The notes beneath the pieces are model-generated. The model ran no database searches. It saw only the letters and a list, made by a program, of their open reading frames with translations, and had not been told where the DNA came from. This document shows positions 7,838 to 15,428 of a stretch of DNA of 64,000 nt, one piece after another (the stretch's first letter is position 1; every line of letters starts with the position of its first letter). The translations under genes were made by a program, and so were the position numbers. The DNA is from Poindextera sp963706385 (GTDB taxonomy: Bacteria > Pseudomonadota > Alphaproteobacteria > Caulobacterales > Caulobacteraceae). The stretch is taken from assembly GCA_963706385.1 (NCBI GenBank), contig OY970153.1:2914001-2978000 (forward strand), read 5' to 3'.

Positions 7838-8113
7838 TCAAGGGTGCTTCATGGAGGCGCAGATGATGTTCAGGAAAGTCGCCCTCGCCGCGCCAAAGCT
7901 CACGCGCACGCGGTAGGGGCTGAACGAAAGAGACCGCCGACCCCGGCCATAGGGAAGGCGGCCTCGATGTGGGCCAAGAAGGTTGTCGATCCAAACTGGC
8001 GGCCGTGCATAGCACGGTCGCCTTTCTTTTGGAATCAGTCGTTTGCGGCGCTTCGTTCGCCACCGCGACCGCCGTCGCTTGCCCTTAGGCTTGGGCGTCG
8101 GTTTCCCGATCAA
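7838..8113 (-). CDS. doubtful small basic ORF downstream of the transposase
   Basis: A TTG-initiated frame of 91 codons overlaps the last 29 bp of the transposase gene. Its first 30 residues are extremely basic (KPKGKRRRSRWRTKRRKRL). The remainder has no recognisable domain. An overlapping frame on the same strand (7767-8063, 98 codons, ATG start) is an equally possible reading, so this 345-bp stretch may hold either frame or be noncoding. It is listed because the overlap with the transposase would allow translational coupling. Confidence 0.3.
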   Translation of the reverse strand: MIGKPTPKPKGKRRRSRWRTKRRKRLIPKERRPCYARPPVWIDNLLGPHRGRLPYGRGRRSLSFSPYRVRVSFGAARATFLNIICASMKHP

Positions 8114-9035
8114 GCCTGCGATAGGTCAACCGGCGACCAACGACGCCCTGTAGGGCGATCTCGGCCCGCGCCTGATCATCCACACCCAGCGCAACGCAAT
8201 TCGTGTAGCGGAAATCGAACTCGGCCAAATAGCGGTGAAGGTGCTGTTCGCCGCAATGCTGGTAGATGCCGCGCATGCCCCGCTTGAAGATGGCGAAGCT
8301 GCCCTCGATCGTGTTCGTGTGGATCGTCGGATCGGCCTTGGAGACGTATTCCTTGTGGCCGTGGTTGACGGTGTGATGGGCGGCGACCTGCTTGCCCACG
8401 CGCTTGTAGTGGCCGGCTTCGTCCGTCATGAGCACCGCCTCACGGGCGAGATTGGCGGACACCATGTCAGCGATGGTCTGCGGTTTGAAGTCGGGAAGGA
8501 CCATCGAACGCTTGGCGCCGGTGTTGCGCTCGACAAGGCTGAGCACTTTCATCTTGTGGCCGATGCCGCCTTCGGGGATCGGCGCGCCTTTGCGATGGCC
8601 GATGAATGTCTCATCAACTTCCACCATGCCGCCGTCGGAACCGAACGGCGCCAGATCACCGGAGCGCATGGCTTCGCGGATGCGGTGGGCAAGGAACCAG
8701 GCGCTCTTGTAGGTGATCTCCAAGGTACGGTGCAATTGGTGGGCGCTGACGCCCTTCTTGCTGGCGCACATCAGGTGCATGGCCTGGAGCCAGATATGCA
8801 GGGGGAGTTTGGATTCTTCGAAGATCGTGCCCATGCGAACCGTGAACTGCCTCTTGCAGTCGCCGCACTTCTTCAGGCCGTAGCGCACGCGCTTTTCAGG
8901 ATTCGGTTTGATCGCGCTGATCCGGCCGGTGCAGCCGCAGTGCGGGCACACCGGACCGTTCGGCCAAATGGCCGCTTCCACCTTGGCGAAGGCGGCTTCT
9001 TCATCATGGAAGTGCGGGGCGGACAGGACGGACAT
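8085..9035 (-). CDS. IS1595-family transposase
   Basis: A 316-residue transposase. The N-terminus holds a zinc ribbon (C30, C33, C57, C60: CPHC...CGDC), typical of ISXO2-like/IS1595 enzymes. A helical region with SAHQLHRTLEITYKSAWFLA and HRIREAM follows, then the RNase H-like catalytic core with VEVDETFIG, VLMTDEAGHY and NTIEGSFAIFKRGMRG giving the acidic and final catalytic residues. The reading frame is intact, so the element may be active. ATG 9035 is preceded by AAAGGG, but that site lies in the loop and stem of a hairpin. It belongs to the 3.08-kb element at 6022-9101. Confidence 0.93.
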   Translation of the reverse strand: MSVLSAPHFHDEEAAFAKVEAAIWPNGPVCPHCGCTGRISAIKPNPEKRVRYGLKKCGDCKRQFTVRMGTIFEESKLPLHIWLQAMHLMCASKKGVSAHQLHRTLEITYKSAWFLAHRIREAMRSGDLAPFGSDGGMVEVDETFIGHRKGAPIPEGGIGHKMKVLSLVERNTGAKRSMVLPDFKPQTIADMVSANLAREAVLMTDEAGHYKRVGKQVAAHHTVNHGHKEYVSKADPTIHTNTIEGSFAIFKRGMRGIYQHCGEQHLHRYLAEFDFRYTNCVALGVDDQARAEIALQGVVGRRLTYRRLDRETDAQA

Positions 9036-9037
9036 AG

Positions 9038-9060
9038 GTGAACCCTTTCAACAGGTTCAC
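9038..9060. promoter_or_regulatory. hairpin over the transposase ribosome binding site
   Basis: On the minus strand GTGAACC-(9 nt)-GGTTCAC forms a perfect 7-bp stem two bases before the transposase ATG, and the candidate Shine-Dalgarno AAAGGG falls at the loop and right arm. Many insertion sequences hide the transposase start in such a structure to prevent expression from outside transcripts. Confidence 0.5.
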
Positions 9061-9079
9061 TATCGCCCAGCTTAGCCGG

Positions 9080-9101
9080 GTTTGCAAGGTATATAATTGC
9101 C
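9080..9101 (-). repeat. right terminal inverted repeat of the IS1595-type element
   Basis: Its reverse complement begins GGCAATTATATACCTTGC and matches the left end at 20 of 22 positions. Confidence 0.8.
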
Positions 9102-9109
9102 TAAATCGT
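9102..9109. repeat. right target-site duplicate of IS element
   Basis: TAAATCGT; the partner at 6014-6021 is TGAATCGT (7 of 8 identical). Confidence 0.65.
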
Positions 9110-9127
9110 GCTCTAAATTCAAAAAGT

Positions 9128-9178
9128 TAGAGCGTGATGGGCGCCGAAACCGCGTACACTTTCGGCTGTCACGCTCTA
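9128..9178. repeat. intergenic inverted repeat after acyl-CoA dehydrogenase gene
   Basis: TAGAGCGTGA (9128-9137) pairs with TCACGCTCTA (9169-9178), and inside lies a second stem CCGAAA/TTTCGG (9144-9149, 9160-9165). The structure ends 3 bp before the stop of the minus-strand acyl-CoA dehydrogenase, so it may act as a transcription barrier, or be a REP-like unit. Confidence 0.6.
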
Positions 9179-9180
9179 TG

Positions 9181-10383
9181 CTACAGCCCCAGCACCAGCC
9201 GGGCCATGATGTCGCGCTGGATCTCGTTGGAGCCGCCGTAGATCGAGCCGGCCCGGTTGTTGAGGTAGCGGGGCATGGCGATCAGGCTGTGCTCGGGACC
9301 GACCGGCGTCGCGTTCGAGCCCGGCGCGCGCGCCTCGGGCTGGTCGACGTAGGCGTAATAGCCCGCCGCCTCGACGGCCAGTTCGTCGATCCGCTGCATG
9401 GCTTCGGCGCCCTGGGTCTTCAGCATCGACGAGGCGGGTCCCGGCGGCTTGCCCGAGGCCAGGGCGCTCATCACCCGGTGCTCGGTGACCTCGATGGCCT
9501 GGACCGCGATTTCCGCGGCGGCGAGCTTGGCGCGGAAGGTCGGATCGTCGATCAGCGCGCCGTCCTGGCCGGTCGGCTCGGCCTGGGCCATCGCGCGCAC
9601 CCGGCGCAGCGAGACCTGCAGGCCCGCCGCCGAGCCGCCGCCGCGCTCGAACTCCAGCAGGTATTTGGCCACCGTCCAGCCCTGGTTCTCCTCGCCCAGC
9701 CGCCCGGTCTTGGGCACGCGAACGTCGTCGAAGAAGACCTGGTTGACCTCGTGCTCGCCGGCCAGGGTGATGATCGGCTTCACCGTGATCCCCGGGGTGT
9801 CCATCTCCAGCAACAGGAAGGTGATGCCCGCCTGCGGCTTGCCGTCGAACCGCGTGCGCACCAGGCAGAACATGCGGTTGGCCCAGTGGGCGTGGGTGGT
9901 CCAGATCTTCGAGCCGTTCAGCACATAGTGCTCGCCGTCGCTGTCGGCGCGCAGTTGCAGCGAGGCCAGGTCCGACCCCGCGCCGGGCTCGGAATAGCCC
10001 TGGCACCAATAGTCTTCGCCCGAGAGGATGCGCGGCAGGAAGAATGCTTTCTGCTCGGGCGCGCCATAGCGCATGATGCAGGGGCCGACCATGCGCAGGC
10101 CCATCGGCGCCAGGCCGGGCGCGCCGGCCCGCGCGCACTCGATCGAGAAGATGTAGCGCTGCATGTCGTCCCAGCCGGGGCCGCCGTATTCGACCGGCCA
10201 GGTGGGCGCCACCCAGCCCTTGGCATGCAGGATCCTCTGCCAGGGCAGGCTGTATTTCCGGTCGACGAAGACGCTGGTGAGCCGCCGGCCCGCCTCGCGC
10301 AGCTCGGGTGTCAGGTTCCGGTCGAGAAAGGCGCGCACCTCGGCCTGGAAGGCCAGGTCGGCGGCGGTGAGTTCAAGGTCCAT
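9181..10383 (-). CDS. acyl-CoA dehydrogenase
   Basis: A 400-residue FAD-dependent acyl-CoA dehydrogenase. It contains WCQGYSEPGAGSDLA, KIWTTHAHWANRMF and the C-terminal GGSNEIQRDIMARLVLGL (FAD/dimer signature). It is a close relative in layout of the enzyme at 1753-2952, with the same start pattern (LELTAADLAFQAEVRAFLDR). Start ATG 10383 is chosen because the family begins here and GAGGCTGG lies just upstream; the frame is open for 22 more codons. It is divergent from the Baeyer-Villiger gene across a 310-bp gap. Physiological substrate unknown. Confidence 0.9.
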   Translation of the reverse strand: MDLELTAADLAFQAEVRAFLDRNLTPELREAGRRLTSVFVDRKYSLPWQRILHAKGWVAPTWPVEYGGPGWDDMQRYIFSIECARAGAPGLAPMGLRMVGPCIMRYGAPEQKAFFLPRILSGEDYWCQGYSEPGAGSDLASLQLRADSDGEHYVLNGSKIWTTHAHWANRMFCLVRTRFDGKPQAGITFLLLEMDTPGITVKPIITLAGEHEVNQVFFDDVRVPKTGRLGEENQGWTVAKYLLEFERGGGSAAGLQVSLRRVRAMAQAEPTGQDGALIDDPTFRAKLAAAEIAVQAIEVTEHRVMSALASGKPPGPASSMLKTQGAEAMQRIDELAVEAAGYYAYVDQPEARAPGSNATPVGPEHSLIAMPRYLNNRAGSIYGGSNEIQRDIMARLVLGL

Positions 10384-10693
10384 TCCAGCCTCATCCAGCA
10401 AACGCGCAACCCGCCGCGCAACCGCGAAACCGCTCGGCCGACCGGTCATTCGATGTCAGGCCGCGGGACGCGACAAGCTCGCGAACCTGATAGGGGCTCT
10501 TGGCGGCAATGACCATCGGGTAGGGCGGATCAAACATCGGCAAGCCGACGAAAGATGAGAGCCGACTCTAAAACCGGCTTGCCCGCGGCGCCGTCGCGGG
10601 CGAAAGTCCGGGAAAGGCAGCAGGCGGATTGCGGGCGCCAAGGCGCCGGCGACGCCTGGGCGACAATAAGAACAGGCGATCGGGAGGAAAATC
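10384..10693. other. intergenic region between acyl-CoA dehydrogenase and monooxygenase genes
   Basis: This is a 310-bp divergent promoter region. I see no gene. The overlapping frames have poor composition. GGAGGAAAATC just before 10694 is the ribosome binding site of the monooxygenase. No clear operator or terminator was recognised. Confidence 0.6.
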
Positions 10694-12521
10694 ATGGCCG
10701 AAAGCGCGGACACCATCGAGGCTGAGCGGGCGGCGCCGTCGGACCTCGGCTTCGATCCCGAGGCCCTGCGCGCGAAATACCGCGCCGAACGCGACAAGCG
10801 CCTGCGTTCGGACGCCAACGAGCAGTACGTCGAGATCAAGGGCCAGTTCGCCCACTACCTCGACGATCCCTATGTCGAGCCGGGATTTTCCCGCGCGCCG
10901 CTGACCGACGAGGTCGAGGTGGTGGTGATCGGCGGCGGCTTCGGCGGCCTTTTGGCCGGCGCGCGGCTGCGCGAGGCGGGCGTCGAGGACATCCGGATCA
11001 TCGAGAAGGGCGGCGACTTCGGCGGCACCTGGTACTGGAACCGCTACCCGGGCGCGGCCTGCGACATCGAATCCTACATCTACCTGCCGCTGCTGGAAGA
11101 GATCGGCTACATCCCGGTCGAGAAGTACTCCAAGCGCCGCGGAGATCCTGGCCCACAGCCGCGCGATCGGCGAACACTTCGACCTCTACCGCGGGGCCTG
11201 CTTCCAGACCGAGGTGACCGAACTGCGGTGGGACGACGCGGCCGCCCGCTGGATCGTCAGGACCAACCGCGACGACGCGATCAGGGCGCGCTTCGTGGTG
11301 ATGGCCAACGGCCCGCTGCATCGGCCCAAGCTGCCGGGCATCCCGGGCATCGAGACGTTCAAGGGCCACTCGTTCCACACCAGCCGCTGGGACTACGGCT
11401 ACACCGGCGGCGACTGCGACGGCGGCCTGACCGGCCTGAAGGGCAAGCGCGTCGGCATCATCGGCACCGGCGCGACGGCGGTGCAGTGCGTGCCGCATCT
11501 GGGCGCCTGGGCCAAGGAGCTCTACGTCTTCCAGCGCACGCCTTCGTCGATCGACGTGCGCAACAACCGTCCCACCGACCCGGAATGGGCCGCGGGCCTG
11601 AAGCCCGGCTGGCAGCAGGCGCGGATGGACAATTTCAACGTCCTGGTCTCGGGCGGATTCCAGGAGGTGAACCTGGTCAACGACGGCTGGACCGACATCA
11701 TCGGCAACCTCCTGGTGATGACCCGCAAGCAGGGCGAGGCCCAGGCGAACGGCGACATGACCAGGATCGTGCAGTTGGCCGACTTCCAGAAGATGGAGTC
11801 CGTCCGCGCGCGGGTCGACGCCATCGTCAAGGACCGGGCCACCGCCGAGGCGCTCAAGCCCTGGTACAACCAGTTCTGCAAGCGGCCATGCTTCCACGAC
11901 GAATACCTGGCCGCCTTCAACCGTCCCAACGTCCATCTGATCGACACCGAGGGCCGCGGGGTCGAGGCGATCACCGAGACCTCGGTGGTGGCCAATGGCC
12001 AGGAATTCGAGATCGATTGCCTGATCTACGCCACCGGCTTCGAGGTCGGCACCAGCTACACCCGCCGAGCGGGCTACGAGGTCTATGGCCGCGGCGGGAT
12101 CCCGCTGACCAAGAAGTGGGAGAACGGGGTCTCGACCCTGCACGGCATGCACAGCCGCGGCTTCCCCAACTGTCTTTTGATCAGCAATTCACAGGCTGGG
12201 TTCACCGCCAACTTCCCGCACATGATCAACGAGCAGTCCAAGCACCTGGCCTACGTCGTCAAGCAGGCCATCGACCGGCAGGCGCGCGTGGTCGAGGCCT
12301 CGCAAGCGGCGGAAGACGCCTGGGTTCAGACGGTGATCGACGCGGCGGTGTTCAACAAGCGCTTCCTCGAAGAGTGCACGCCGGGCTACTACAACAACGA
12401 GGGCAAGCCCTCGGAGCGGGCCATCCGCAATGGCCCCTACGGCCGCGGCGCGATCGCCTTCGTCGAGCTGCTCGAGGCTTGGCGCGCGGCCGGCGACCTT
12501 GAAGGACTCGAGTTGCAGTAG
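10694..12521 (+). pseudogene. flavin-dependent Baeyer-Villiger monooxygenase, frameshifted
   Basis: The gene would encode about 608 residues of an NADPH/FAD Baeyer-Villiger monooxygenase, inserting oxygen next to a ketone. Frame 1 (10694 to about 11134) holds the FAD fold VVIGGGFGGLLAGARL and the WYWNRYPGAACDIESY motif. Frame 2 (about 11139-12521) holds FKGHSFHTSRWDY, the family fingerprint, and the NADP fold GKRVGIIGTGATAVQ. Both halves are undamaged otherwise. The break lies at 11132-11141 (AAG-C-GCCGCG), where one extra C shifts the frame; without it the protein would read on as YSKAAEILAHSRAIGEHF. It is either a recent mutation or a sequencing error. Only the first 146 residues precede the break. 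Confidence 0.85.
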
Positions 12522-12667
12522 ACGCGCGGGGGCGGCGGCCGACGCGGCGCGCCCAATCGACGCGCGCCGATTTCAAGCTCGCGCCTTGACGGACGCGCGG
12601 CGGGACTCGAAAGATTGATCGCCGAGGCCCCGCGGCCGACGGCTAACGATGCATAGGGAGAGACGAC

Positions 12668-13648
12668 GTGAGCGCACTCGTGAACACCACGACGGGGCAG
12701 GTGAAGGCCTCGGATCTGGGGCGGACCCTGATCCACGAGCACGTGCTGATCGGCTTTCCGGGCTGGTTCATGGACGCCCGCCAGCCGGCGTTCAAACGCA
12801 AGGAGGCGGTGCAGCGGGTGGTGGACGCCTTCCAGCAACTGCATGCGCACGGCGTGCGCACGGTGATCGATCCCTGCCCGATGGACCTGGGCCGCGACGT
12901 GGAGATGTGCGCCGAGGTGTCCCAGAAGACCGGCATCAACCTGATCAGCGCGACCGGCGCCTACGTCGAGTCGATGGGCATCCCCTACACCCTGCAGGCC
13001 CTGTCCGAGGACGCCATCGTCGAGGGCTTCTGCAAGGAGATCGAGGTAGGGGTCGCCGACACCGGCATCCGCTGCGGCGTGATCAAGATCGCCACCGGCG
13101 AGGGCAAGGTTTCGGACTACGAGCGCAAGATCCTCAAGGCCGCCGCGCGCGCGGCCAAGCTGACCGGCGTGCCATTGATCTCCCACACCGAGAACTGCTC
13201 CTGCGGCCACGACCAGATCGACATCGCGGTCGGCGCGGGCCTGCCGACCTCGAGCCTGATCGTCGGCCACAGCGACGGGCGGGACGATCCCGCGTACCAG
13301 AAGTCCCTGGCCGACCGGGGCTCCTATGTCGGTTTCGACCGCTTCGGGCTCACCCAGATGATCTCGGACGAGCTTCGCATCAAGAACCTGAAGGCGATGG
13401 TCGACGCCGGGCACAAGAGCCGGGTGATGGTCTCGCACAACTCGGTGAACTGCTGGCAGGGCTTCATGGGCGACACCGACCCGGCCGAACTGAGCAAGGC
13501 GTTGCCGAACTGGAAGATGACCCACCTGTTCGAGAACATCTTCCCCGAGCTGAAGCGGATGGGCGTGAGCCAGGAGGATCTCGACCACATCGTGATCGAA
13601 AATCCCAAGCGCTACTTCGAGGAAGCCGCCGCCGCGCCGAAGGGCTGA
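12668..13648 (+). CDS. phosphotriesterase-family amidohydrolase
   Basis: A 326-residue TIM-barrel metal hydrolase starting at GTG 12668 behind AGGGAGAG. The binuclear metal centre of the phosphotriesterase family is visible: H23-E-H25, K140 (GVIKIATGEG, the carboxylated lysine), H173 (ISHTEN) and H201 (VGHSDG). The last ligand, an Asp in characterised phosphotriesterases and lactonases (VSNDW), appears here as N258 (VSHNSVNCW). Members act on organophosphates, lactones or unknown esters; the Asp-to-Asn change makes the natural activity uncertain. It lies 146 bp behind the broken monooxygenase. If that enzyme makes a lactone, this hydrolase could open it; that is inference. Confidence 0.85.
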   Translation: MSALVNTTTGQVKASDLGRTLIHEHVLIGFPGWFMDARQPAFKRKEAVQRVVDAFQQLHAHGVRTVIDPCPMDLGRDVEMCAEVSQKTGINLISATGAYVESMGIPYTLQALSEDAIVEGFCKEIEVGVADTGIRCGVIKIATGEGKVSDYERKILKAAARAAKLTGVPLISHTENCSCGHDQIDIAVGAGLPTSSLIVGHSDGRDDPAYQKSLADRGSYVGFDRFGLTQMISDELRIKNLKAMVDAGHKSRVMVSHNSVNCWQGFMGDTDPAELSKALPNWKMTHLFENIFPELKRMGVSQEDLDHIVIENPKRYFEEAAAAPKG

Positions 13649-13746
13649 TCGGGACAGCGATTTGAACCCTCCGCCTCGACCCTAAACCGCGGGCGACCTG
13701 GCCGCGAAGACGCGCGCGGATGTCATAGGCGAGGAACCAGACCCGT

Positions 13747-15426
13747 ATGCCCACCAGGGACGAAATCATTGCCGAGCTTACCGCGAGCGGTCAGTTCGAA
13801 TTGGTCGAGGACCGCTCGGCCGGCTACCCGGTCCGGGTCTACAAGAACGCCCCGACCGCCCTGCGCGACGTGTTCCTCTCGACCAGGACCTATGCGGAGC
13901 GGACCTTCACCGTCTATGGCGCGGAGACCCTGACCTTCGCCGAGGTCCACGCCAAGGCGGCCTCGCTCGCCCATTATCTGGCCGACAAGGGCGTCAAGAA
14001 GGGCGATCGCGTCGCTATCGGCATGCGTAACTATCCGGAATGGATCATCAGCTTCTGGGCCTGCCAGGCGATCGGCGCGGTGGTGGTGGCGCTGAACGCC
14101 TGGTGGACGACCGCCGAACTGGCCTATGCGCTGGAGGATTCCAGACCCTCGGCGCTGCTGATCGACGGCGAGCGGCTGGAGCGCATCATGCCCCTGCTGG
14201 CGACCCTCGGCGGTCCCGAGATCATCGTCGCCCGCCGCGACGGCGGCCCGGCCGGGGGCGTGGATTTCGCGGACGCCGCCGCCAAGCCGGCGCTCGAGCT
14301 ACCCGACGTCCAGGTGGCGGCCGGCGACCTGGCGACCATTCTCTACACCTCCGGCACCACCGGCAAACCCAAGGGGGCCGTCGCCACCCAGCGCAACCAC
14401 GTCACCAACATGATGAACACCCTGCTGGCCGGCACCGTGGCCCGGGTCATGCTAGGCGTGCCGGACGACTTCGTCGCGCCCCAGGCCGGGGTGCTGCAGA
14501 CCTTCCCGTTCTTCCACATCGGCGGCCTGACCGGGCTCTACATGGGTACCGTCATGGGCGCCAAGATGGCGCTGATGTACAAATGGAATGCGCGGGAAGC
14601 CGTGGACCTGATCGACGCCCATGGACTGACCAGCGCCGGCGGCGTGCCGATCGTCGTGCGCCAGATGCTGGAAGCGGCGACGGCTTCCGGCAAGAGCCTG
14701 AGCTCCCTCCTGGCCGTCGGCTCGGGCGGCGCGCCGGTCCCGCCCGACCTGATCCGGCGCATCGAAACCCAGTTCGAAGCCAAGGCGTCCCCCGGCAACG
14801 GCTATGGCCTGACCGAGACCACCAGCGCGGTGGTCGTCAACGGCGGCGCCGAATATTTCGCCCACCCCAACAGCGTCGGCCGGCCGGTGCCCACGGCGGA
14901 CCTGCGCATCGTGGACGATGCGGGCCGGGACCTGCCGCAGGGCGAGATCGGCGAGCTCTGGCTCCGCGGCCCGAACATCATCCAGGGCTATTGGGGCAAT
15001 CCCGAAGCCACCGAGGCGGCGTTCGGCGGCGGCTGGTTCCGCACCGGCGACCTCGGCTATGTCGATGCGGACGGCCTGGTCTACGTCGTCGACCGCAAGA
15101 AGGACGTGATCATCCGCGGCGGCGAGAACATCTATTGCGCCGAGGTGGAGGCCGCGATCCTGGAACATCCGCTGGTCCGCGACGCCACGGTCATCGGCCT
15201 GCCCAGCGCCGAATACGGCGAGGAGGTGGCCGCCGTCATCCAGGTGGCGCCGGCCGACCAGTCGCCCAATCTCGCGGCGGAGATCGCCGCCAAGCTCGGC
15301 GAGACCCTGGCTCGGTACAAAGTTCCGACCGCGATCACCATCACCGACGCCGATCTGCCGCGCACGGCGACCGGCAAGGTGCTCAAGCGCGAAATCCGCG
15401 CGCAGTTCTTCAGCGAGCCGGCCTAG
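13747..15426 (+). CDS. acyl-CoA synthetase (AMP-forming)
   Basis: A 559-residue class I adenylate-forming enzyme that would activate a carboxylic acid to its CoA thioester. The AMP-binding signature ILYTSGTTGKPKGAVAT is at about 198-214. Further motifs are GYGLTETTS, the hinge region WFRTGDLGYVDADGLVYVVD, and RKKDVIIRGGENIYCAEVE, and the C-terminal catalytic lysine lies in PRTATGKVLKR. The substrate is not evident. The gene follows the amidohydrolase on the same strand after 98 bp. It converges with an acyl-CoA dehydrogenase (2 bp between stop codons), which is a natural next step for the activated acid. Confidence 0.93.
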   Translation: MPTRDEIIAELTASGQFELVEDRSAGYPVRVYKNAPTALRDVFLSTRTYAERTFTVYGAETLTFAEVHAKAASLAHYLADKGVKKGDRVAIGMRNYPEWIISFWACQAIGAVVVALNAWWTTAELAYALEDSRPSALLIDGERLERIMPLLATLGGPEIIVARRDGGPAGGVDFADAAAKPALELPDVQVAAGDLATILYTSGTTGKPKGAVATQRNHVTNMMNTLLAGTVARVMLGVPDDFVAPQAGVLQTFPFFHIGGLTGLYMGTVMGAKMALMYKWNAREAVDLIDAHGLTSAGGVPIVVRQMLEAATASGKSLSSLLAVGSGGAPVPPDLIRRIETQFEAKASPGNGYGLTETTSAVVVNGGAEYFAHPNSVGRPVPTADLRIVDDAGRDLPQGEIGELWLRGPNIIQGYWGNPEATEAAFGGGWFRTGDLGYVDADGLVYVVDRKKDVIIRGGENIYCAEVEAAILEHPLVRDATVIGLPSAEYGEEVAAVIQVAPADQSPNLAAEIAAKLGETLARYKVPTAITITDADLPRTATGKVLKREIRAQFFSEPA

Positions 15427-15428
15427 AT

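Larger units (their letters stand above)
6022..9101. mobile_element. IS1595-family element with passenger genes
   Basis: A 3.08-kb element bounded by imperfect terminal inverted repeats: left 6022-6043 (GGCGATTATATATCTTGCAA) and right 9080-9101, whose reverse complement reads GGCAATTATATACCTTGCAA. They differ at two positions in 22. Flanks show an 8-bp target duplication with one mismatch. All genes run on the minus strand: transposase nearest the right end, a doubtful small ORF, a winged-helix-like protein and two small proteins. The element is visibly less G+C-rich than its surroundings, and it interrupts a palindromic repeat. IS1595 members carrying accessory genes are known; the set carried here is what merits attention. 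Confidence 0.85.

Noticed and set aside
7767..8063. 98-codon frame starting MANEAPQTTDSKRK in the same strand as the IS genes
   Set aside because: It overlaps the 91-codon frame and neither has a family. I listed only one as doubtful; I cannot choose with confidence.
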